Positions 5,644 to 9,582 of a DNA stretch of 9,582 nt are shown piece after piece. Below the pieces are notes generated by a model. That model was not told where the DNA came from, did no database searches, and worked only from the letters and a program-made list of their open reading frames with translations. This DNA is from Rhodospirillales bacterium (lineage in GTDB: Bacteria; Pseudomonadota; Alphaproteobacteria; Geminicoccales; Geminicoccaceae), in assembly GCA_007131045.1 (NCBI GenBank), contig SLRI01000056.1:1-9582 (forward strand). The letters run 5' to 3'. The translations under genes were made by a program, and so were the position numbers. How positions within the stretch are numbered: position 1 is the first letter of the stretch; every line of letters begins with the position of its first letter.

Positions 5644-7371
5644 CTACGGCTTCTCCCGCTCTTCCGCCGCGGCTTCCGCTTCGGCCAGTTGGCGCAGGTG
5701 TGCGCGGATGATCTTGCCGGTCACCGTCATCGGCATGTCCTCGACGAAGCGGACGACGCGCGGGTACTGATTCGCGGCGAGGCGCGTCTTTACATGGAGC
5801 GCGATCTCGTCGGCGAGCGACGGCGATGGCGCCGAGCCCTCGTGCAGCTGGACATAGGCCGCGACCACCGTGCCGCGCAGCGGGTCGGGCTTGCCCACGA
5901 CGCCGGCCAGCCGCACCGCGGGATGGCCCAAGAGACAATCCTCGACCTCGGCCGGGCCGATCCGGTAGCCGCCGGAGGTGATCACGTCATCGCCCCGGGC
6001 GATGAAGCGCAGCCGGCCACTGTCGTCCTCCACGCCCCGATCGCCGGTCAGCATCCAGCGTCCGTCCGGCCCGTCGACGAACTTGGCGAGAGTGGCCTCG
6101 GGTGCGCGCCAGTAGCCGAGGAACATCACGGGATCGGGTGCCCGCACGGCGATCTCGCCGTCGACGCCCGCCGGCCGGCGGGTTCCGCTCGTGGCATCGA
6201 GGACCGCCACCTCGTGGCCGGGAACCGGTCGGCCCATGGTCCCCGGCACCGGCGGCTCGACAGCACCACAGGCGGACACGATCATGTTGCACTCGGTCTG
6301 GCCGTAAAACTCGTTGATCGTCACGCCGAGCACGTCCCGGCCCCACGCCAGGAGCGCCTCGCCGAGCGGCTCGCCCCCCGATGCGACCGAGCGGAGCGAG
6401 AGGCCGTGGGCGAGTTCGGGCGGTGCGCGGCGCATCATCTTGAGCGCTGTCGGCGGCAAAAAGACGTTGCGCACGCCCTGTTCGCGCATGAGCGCGAAGG
6501 CGCCTTCGGCGGTGAATTTCTCGAAGCGGCGCGCGACCACCGGGATGCCGTGATGCAGCGCCGGCAGCAGCACGTCGAGCAGGCCGCCGATCCAGGCCCA
6601 GTCGGCGGGCGTCCAAAAGCGATCGCCCGGGTGCGGCAGGAAGTCGTGGCTCACCTCGACGCCCGGCAGATGGCCGAGCAGGACGCGATGGCCGTGCAGC
6701 GCGCCCTTGGGCTTGCCGGTCGTGCCCGAGGTGTAGATCAGGATCGCCGGGTCGTCCGGGTGAGTGTCCGCCGGTGTGAATTCGGGCGAGGCGGCAGCGC
6801 AGGCGGCGTCGAAGTCCAGGGCCCCCGGGACGGCGCCGCCGATGCTCAGCACCAGTTCGAGCGCCGGCAGGTCGGATCGAATGCCGGCGATCGCCGTCGC
6901 CCCGGCGGTGTCCGTCACGACTGCCCGAGCCCCGGAATCGACCAGCCGGTGGCGCAGCGCATCGGGGCCGAACAGCGTGAAGAGTGGCAGCGAGACGGCG
7001 CCTGCCTTCAGGATACCGAGATGCGCCGCCGCCGTCTCGAACCGCTGCGCCAGGAGGACGCCGACGCGATCGCCGGTCGCAGCCGCACCGGGTCGCCCGA
7101 TACCGTGCAGGGCTAGGACATTGGCGAGCCGGTTGGAGGCCGCTCGCAGTGCGGCGAAGTCGTGATGCCGGGCACGTCCGTCGGCGGCGACGTCGATGAT
7201 CGCCAGCCGCGACGGGTCGGCCTGCGCCCACTTGTCACAAGCGTCGACGCCGATGTTGTAGCGTTCGGGCAGCTGCCACGCGAAGGCCGCTCGCAGAGCT
7301 GCGAAGCTCGGGCTCGGGGTCAGCACGGCGTCAGCCCGAAAGAGGCTCCCGTCACCCCGGCGCTGACCCAT
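5644..7371 (-). CDS. AMP-forming acyl-CoA synthetase (ACSM-like, acyl-adenylate forming)
   Basis: Activates a carboxylic acid with ATP to an acyl-adenylate and then to an acyl-CoA. The 575 residues carry the full ANL-superfamily set: P-loop YTSGTTGKPKG (213-223), FYGQTE (355-360), TGD (442-444), the hinge region RFIARGDDVITSGGYRIGPAEVE (456-478) and the catalytic A10 lysine K553 in TVTGKIIR. The N-terminus (FAALRAAFAW..ERYNIGVDACDKWA) resembles the medium-chain/ACSM and related acetyl-CoA synthetase-like branch; the true substrate is not readable. The ATG at 7371 has a cramped GGGG three bases upstream. A GTG at 7326, giving MLTPSPSFAALRAAF, fits the usual family start better but has a weak ribosome site, so the start is uncertain. 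Divergent from the GntR-type gene; they share a 176-nt control region. Confidence 0.92.
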   Translation of the reverse strand: MGQRRGDGSLFRADAVLTPSPSFAALRAAFAWQLPERYNIGVDACDKWAQADPSRLAIIDVAADGRARHHDFAALRAASNRLANVLALHGIGRPGAAATGDRVGVLLAQRFETAAAHLGILKAGAVSLPLFTLFGPDALRHRLVDSGARAVVTDTAGATAIAGIRSDLPALELVLSIGGAVPGALDFDAACAAASPEFTPADTHPDDPAILIYTSGTTGKPKGALHGHRVLLGHLPGVEVSHDFLPHPGDRFWTPADWAWIGGLLDVLLPALHHGIPVVARRFEKFTAEGAFALMREQGVRNVFLPPTALKMMRRAPPELAHGLSLRSVASGGEPLGEALLAWGRDVLGVTINEFYGQTECNMIVSACGAVEPPVPGTMGRPVPGHEVAVLDATSGTRRPAGVDGEIAVRAPDPVMFLGYWRAPEATLAKFVDGPDGRWMLTGDRGVEDDSGRLRFIARGDDVITSGGYRIGPAEVEDCLLGHPAVRLAGVVGKPDPLRGTVVAAYVQLHEGSAPSPSLADEIALHVKTRLAANQYPRVVRFVEDMPMTVTGKIIRAHLRQLAEAEAAAEEREKP

Positions 7372-7482
7372 GTGCCCCGCAACGACGCTCTCCTGAAACA
7401 GCCAGACCAGGACGCCGTCGCCGTCCCTCTTGGCGTGAGCAGCCTACCAGACCGCGCGCGGGATGGCACGCCCCCCGGGAGC

Positions 7483-7501
7483 CATACCAGTTTGCCACCA
7501 G
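7483..7501 (-). promoter_or_regulatory. Candidate operator copy 1 (upstream of the GntR/UTRA regulator gene)
   Basis: Read on the minus strand: CTGGTGGCAAACTGGTATG. It holds two CTGGT direct repeats whose starts are 11 bp (one helical turn) apart, and it matches copy 2 at 8310-8328 in 17 of 19 positions. It covers the -35 box (7492-7497) of the regulator's own promoter, so binding would block transcription, consistent with autorepression. A further half-site, CTGGTAGG, lies on the same strand at 7450-7443. Binding by the neighbouring regulator is inferred. Confidence 0.6.
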
Positions 7502-7520
7502 CGCTGCTGCCACCTATGGT
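7492..7520 (+). promoter_or_regulatory. Promoter of the GntR/UTRA regulator gene
   Basis: TTGCCA (five of six matches to TTGACA) and TATGGT (four of six matches to TATAAT) are separated by an ideal 17 bases. Transcription would start near 7527, just ahead of the GGAGGG ribosome site at 7535-7540. The -35 box lies inside operator copy 1. Confidence 0.5.
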
Positions 7521-7547
7521 CGCGCCGGACCCTCGGAGGGTGATGCG

Positions 7548-8297
7548 TTGGGCGAGGACGAGCTGGTCGAACGGCTTTTGCTGCGGCTGTCGGAGACGGC
7601 CTCCGGCGTGCCGCTCTATCGTCGGCTGATGGGGGTTCTGGAGGCCGAAATCCTGGCCGGACGGTTGCGGCACGGGGTGGTGTTGCCGGGCGAGCGGGGG
7701 TTCGCCGAGGCACTCGGCGTCAGTCGGGTGACCCTGCGCAAGGCGTTGGACGGGCTGGCGGCCGAAGGGCTGCTCGATCGCCGGCAGGGCGCCAAGACGG
7801 CGGTGGCGGCGCGCGTCGAGAAGGCGCTCTTCGGGCTCACGAGCTTTTCGGAGGACATGCGTTCGCGCGGCCTGGAGCCCGGCTATCACTGGATCGACAA
7901 GGCCCTGCTGCGGCCCTCGCCGGACGAGATGATGGCGCTCGGGGTGTCGGCGGCGACCCTGGTCTGGCGCCTCGAGCGGGTGCGGACGGCGGACGGGCGG
8001 CCGCTGGCCCGAGAGCTCTCGACCGTGCCGGCGGCGTTTCTCGAGACCGCCGAGGCGATCGACGGTTCGCTCTACGCCGCACTGGCCGCTCGCGGCGCGC
8101 ATCCGGTCCGCGCATTGCAGCGGCTCCGTGCGGCGGCGGCGACGGCGGCCGATCAGGCAGCGCTCGACTGCCCGGCGGGCACACCCATTCTGGCGATCCA
8201 GCGGCGCTGCTTTCTCGCCGACGGGCGCATCGTCGAGGTGAGCCAGAGCCGCTACCGCGGCGACGTCTACGACTTCGTGGTCGAGCTGACCCGGTGA
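7548..8297 (+). CDS. GntR-family transcriptional regulator, HutC subfamily with UTRA domain (amino-sugar type)
   Basis: A 249-residue DNA-binding repressor. Residues 21-88 form the GntR winged helix: VPLYRRLMGVLEAEILAGRL, LPGERGFAEALGVSRVTLRKAL and the wing AAEGLLDRRQGAKT. From about 98 the UTRA ligand domain follows: LTSFSEDMRSRGLEPG, then RLERVRTADGRPLARELSTVP and the C-terminal SRYRGDVYDFVVEL. These features are shared with NagR/DasR-like sensors of GlcNAc-6-P or GlcN-6-P. The start is TTG at 7548, fixed by a textbook GGAGGG seven bases upstream; the nearby ATG at 7543 is in another frame. The gene precedes nanE and a ROK kinase, and similar 19-nt sites lie in front of both this gene and nanE, so it most likely controls the cassette and itself. 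The effector is inferred; it is not the FadR-type NanR of E. coli. Confidence 0.92.
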   Translation: MGEDELVERLLLRLSETASGVPLYRRLMGVLEAEILAGRLRHGVVLPGERGFAEALGVSRVTLRKALDGLAAEGLLDRRQGAKTAVAARVEKALFGLTSFSEDMRSRGLEPGYHWIDKALLRPSPDEMMALGVSAATLVWRLERVRTADGRPLARELSTVPAAFLETAEAIDGSLYAALAARGAHPVRALQRLRAAAATAADQAALDCPAGTPILAIQRRCFLADGRIVEVSQSRYRGDVYDFVVELTR

Positions 8298-8309
8298 TAC
8301 CAGTCGCAA

Positions 8310-8328
8310 CTGGTTGCAAGCTGGTATG
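8310..8328 (+). promoter_or_regulatory. Candidate operator copy 2 (upstream of nanE)
   Basis: CTGGTTGCAAGCTGGTATG differs from copy 1 at only two of 19 positions and has the same 11-bp-spaced CTGGT repeat. Here a third, inverted half-site ATACCAG (8297-8303) faces it, making 7-bp arms of a 31-bp inverted repeat (8297-8327) and also ACCAGT-CGCA-ACTGGT (8299-8314). It sits in the 72-nt gap between the regulator stop and the nanE start and covers a possible -35 box. Confidence 0.6.
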
Positions 8329-8342
8329 AAACCGGGCACGAT
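8314..8342 (+). promoter_or_regulatory. Possible internal promoter for nanE and the ROK kinase gene
   Basis: TTGCAA (four of six matches to the -35 consensus) and CACGAT (three of six to the -10) are 17 bases apart, with the -35 inside operator copy 2. The weak -10 leaves open that nanE is transcribed only by read-through from the regulator gene and that the operator acts as a roadblock. Confidence 0.3.
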
Positions 8343-8369
8343 GCTTCGGTGTTCGAGGGACGGCAGGAA

Positions 8370-9065
8370 ATGGCGATCGGCGGGGTCTTGGGGCGGCTGG
8401 AGCGGGGGCTGATCGTCTCCTGCCAACCCGTGCCGGGCGGGCCGATGGATCGGGCCGAGATCGTTCGTGCAATTGCGCTTGCCGCCTTCGATGGCGGTGC
8501 GGTGGGGCTGCGGATCGAGAGTGCGGCGTATGTGACTGCCGTCCGCGCCGCCACGGCCGTGCCGATCATCGGTCTCGTCAAGCGGGACCTTGAGGAAAGC
8601 CCGGTCAGGATCACGCCCTGGCTGCAGGACGTGCGGGATCTGCTGGCGGCGGGCGCCGATATCGTCGCCTTCGATGCGACGCTGCGGCCGCGGCCGGTGC
8701 CGGTCGGCGAACTGGTGGCGGCGATCCGCGCCGGCGGCGGCATCGCCATGGCGGATTGCGCTAGCCTCGCGGACGCCGAGGCGGCACTCGCCGCGGGCGC
8801 CGACATTCTGGGCTCCACGCTCTCGGGCTACACCGGCGGGCCCGAGCCCCGGACCCCGGATCTGGGCCTAGTGGCCGGGATGGCGCGGCTGGGTGGCTGG
8901 GTCGTGGCCGAGGGCCGGATCCGAACGCCGAACGAGGCGGCGATGGCTTTGAAGTTCGGGGCGCGGGCGGTGGTGGTGGGCTCGGCGATCACCCGGCCGG
9001 AGCACGTCACGCAGTGGTTCGTCGAGGCGATGGCCGATACGGCTGCGGCGGTGCCGACGGCATGA
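8370..9065 (+). CDS. nanE: N-acetylmannosamine-6-phosphate 2-epimerase
   Basis: NanE interconverts ManNAc-6-P and GlcNAc-6-P, feeding ManNAc or sialic-acid carbon to NagA/NagB, in the cytoplasm. The 231-residue TIM barrel has the family opening RGLIVSCQPVPGGPM (12-26), the R48 region GLRIES (46-51), K71 in IIGLVKRD, the DIVAFDATLRPRP strand (97-109), ADCASLADAEAAL (128-140), TLSGYTGG (150-157), E181 in VVAEGRIRTPNEA and the phosphate loop VVVGSAITRPE (201-211). K71 and E181 match the catalytic Lys and Glu of characterised NanE. ATG at 8370 is chosen because GAGGGA lies nine bases upstream and the length fits; a GTG at 8349 would add seven residues. The stop overlaps the kinase ATG (ATGA). A candidate operator lies directly upstream. 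No nanA or nagA is in the window. Confidence 0.93.
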   Translation: MAIGGVLGRLERGLIVSCQPVPGGPMDRAEIVRAIALAAFDGGAVGLRIESAAYVTAVRAATAVPIIGLVKRDLEESPVRITPWLQDVRDLLAAGADIVAFDATLRPRPVPVGELVAAIRAGGGIAMADCASLADAEAALAAGADILGSTLSGYTGGPEPRTPDLGLVAGMARLGGWVVAEGRIRTPNEAAMALKFGARAVVVGSAITRPEHVTQWFVEAMADTAAAVPTA

Positions 9066-9582
9066 CGGCGCTGGCCTTCGATATCGGCGGAACCAAGGTG
9101 CTGGCGGCGCTGGTCGAGCAGCATCGGGTGGTCGAGCGCGCGGTGATCGCGTCCGACCTCGCAGACGGCATGGACGTGCTCTTGGAGCGGGCCCTGGCAC
9201 TCGCCGCGCCCTGGGCCGAGCGCTATCGGGCGGTCGGCGTGGCGGTGACCGGGATGGTGCGCGACGGCGAGTGGCGCGCACTCAACCCGCGCACGCTCGC
9301 CATCCCCGGCGGTTTTCCGCTCGATGCCCGGCTCGAGGCGCTGCTCGGCCTATCGGTGCACAGCGTCAACGATGCGCAGGCCGCAGCCCTGGGCGAGCAC
9401 GTCGCGGGCGCCGGACGCGGGCTTCGCGACATGGTGTTCCTCACGGTCTCCACCGGGGTCGGCGGCGGAATCATTGCCGACGGCCGGCTTCTGGGCGGAC
9501 TCGCCGGCAGCTTCGGCCAGTTCTCGACGGATGCCGGCGGGCGCTTCGAGGACGAGGCGTCGGGGCGCTGGATGGCGGCGGC
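9062..9582 (+). CDS. ROK-family sugar kinase, NanK-like, without the zinc module (5' part, runs off the window)
   Basis: The visible 173 residues show a ROK kinase: the phosphate loop DIGGTK (7-12), catalytic D104 in VNDAQAAALGE (102-112), and the second phosphate loop LTVSTGVGGGII (127-138). By context it would phosphorylate ManNAc to ManNAc-6-P for NanE. The expected ROK stretch, G-(E/H)-x-G-H followed by CxCGxxGCxE, is altered: residues 146-173 read GLAGSFGQFSTDAGG and then RFEDEASGRWMAA. The Glu/His is S150, the zinc-ligand His is Q153, and the three cysteines are gone, while the following E-A-S-G-R helix still aligns with NanK. The reading frame continues smoothly, so this looks like a genuine zinc-free variant and not a frameshift. 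The start is ATG at 9062, overlapping the nanE stop by 4 nt (ATGA), so the two are probably translationally coupled. Substrate is inferred from context. Confidence 0.85.
   Translation, partial: MTALAFDIGGTKVLAALVEQHRVVERAVIASDLADGMDVLLERALALAAPWAERYRAVGVAVTGMVRDGEWRALNPRTLAIPGGFPLDARLEALLGLSVHSVNDAQAAALGEHVAGAGRGLRDMVFLTVSTGVGGGIIADGRLLGGLAGSFGQFSTDAGGRFEDEASGRWMAA

Noticed and set aside
5490..5711. Small plus-strand open frame in the gene-free stretch
   Set aside because: No ribosome site or known domain, and it runs into the antisense of the acyl-CoA synthetase gene; the real content here is more likely leader and promoter.
5599..7116. Plus-strand open frame of 505 codons opposite the acyl-CoA synthetase
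   Set aside because: Shadow of a gene with all ANL motifs; the composition is typical of reverse-strand GC-rich codons.
7231..7241. Palindrome CTTGTCACAAG resembling the one before purM
   Set aside because: It lies within the acyl-CoA synthetase coding sequence and is explained by the codons for the conserved C-D-K of NIGVDACDKWA.
7320..8426. Minus-strand open frame of 368 codons across the regulator gene
   Set aside because: It spans the divergent promoter region and the antisense of the GntR/UTRA gene; no motif, although an AGGAG (7394-7390) precedes one of its TTG codons.
1..9582. CRISPR array, tRNA, rRNA, insertion sequence or phage genes
   Set aside because: No regularly spaced repeats, cloverleaf, transposase motif or terminal inverted repeats were seen; gene density and composition are uniform, with no sign of a mobile element.

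Overview
This is a high-GC chromosomal window with dense coding on both strands. The gene content and protein style (a DUF2066 protein next to a CDP-alcohol phosphatidyltransferase and divergent from purM-purN, an RhlE-like DEAD-box helicase, an ACSM-like acyl-CoA synthetase, frequent GTG and TTG starts) suggest an alphaproteobacterium, probably Rhodospirillales-like. That assignment is inference from gene content; no rRNA or tRNA is present to fix it.

Layout. 1-1196 (minus): the 5' end of a CDP-alcohol phosphatidyltransferase gene lies just downstream of a secreted DUF2066 protein. 1197-1295: a divergent spacer. 1296-3013 (plus): purM and purN, two steps of de novo purine synthesis, overlap by 28 nt. 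3000-3836 (minus): an EamA/DMT-type transporter whose 3' end overlaps purN tail to tail. 3936-3955: a terminator hairpin with a UUCG tetraloop in the minus-strand transcript, ending the helicase gene at 3989-5284 (minus). 5285-5643: a 359-nt gene-free stretch that probably holds the helicase promoter and a long 5' leader. 5644-7371 (minus): an AMP-forming acyl-CoA synthetase. 7548-8297 (plus): a GntR/HutC-type regulator with a UTRA domain. 8370-9065 and 9062-end (plus): nanE (N-acetylmannosamine-6-phosphate 2-epimerase) and the start of a ROK-family sugar kinase, coupled by an ATGA overlap.

The last block reads as a self-regulated amino-sugar cassette. The kinase would phosphorylate ManNAc or a related sugar, NanE would convert ManNAc-6-P to GlcNAc-6-P, and the UTRA regulator would sense a phosphosugar. 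The most interesting regulatory signal is a 19-nt element, CTGGT-K-GCAA-R-CTGGTATG, present in front of the regulator (minus orientation, 7483-7501) and in front of nanE (plus orientation, 8310-8328) with 17 of 19 matches. Each copy overlaps a plausible -35 box, so these are strong operator candidates. The kinase is odd because the ROK zinc module (GH...CxCGxxGCxE) appears replaced or deleted. The remaining genes are ordinary housekeeping or metabolic genes, and no wholly new system is evident.
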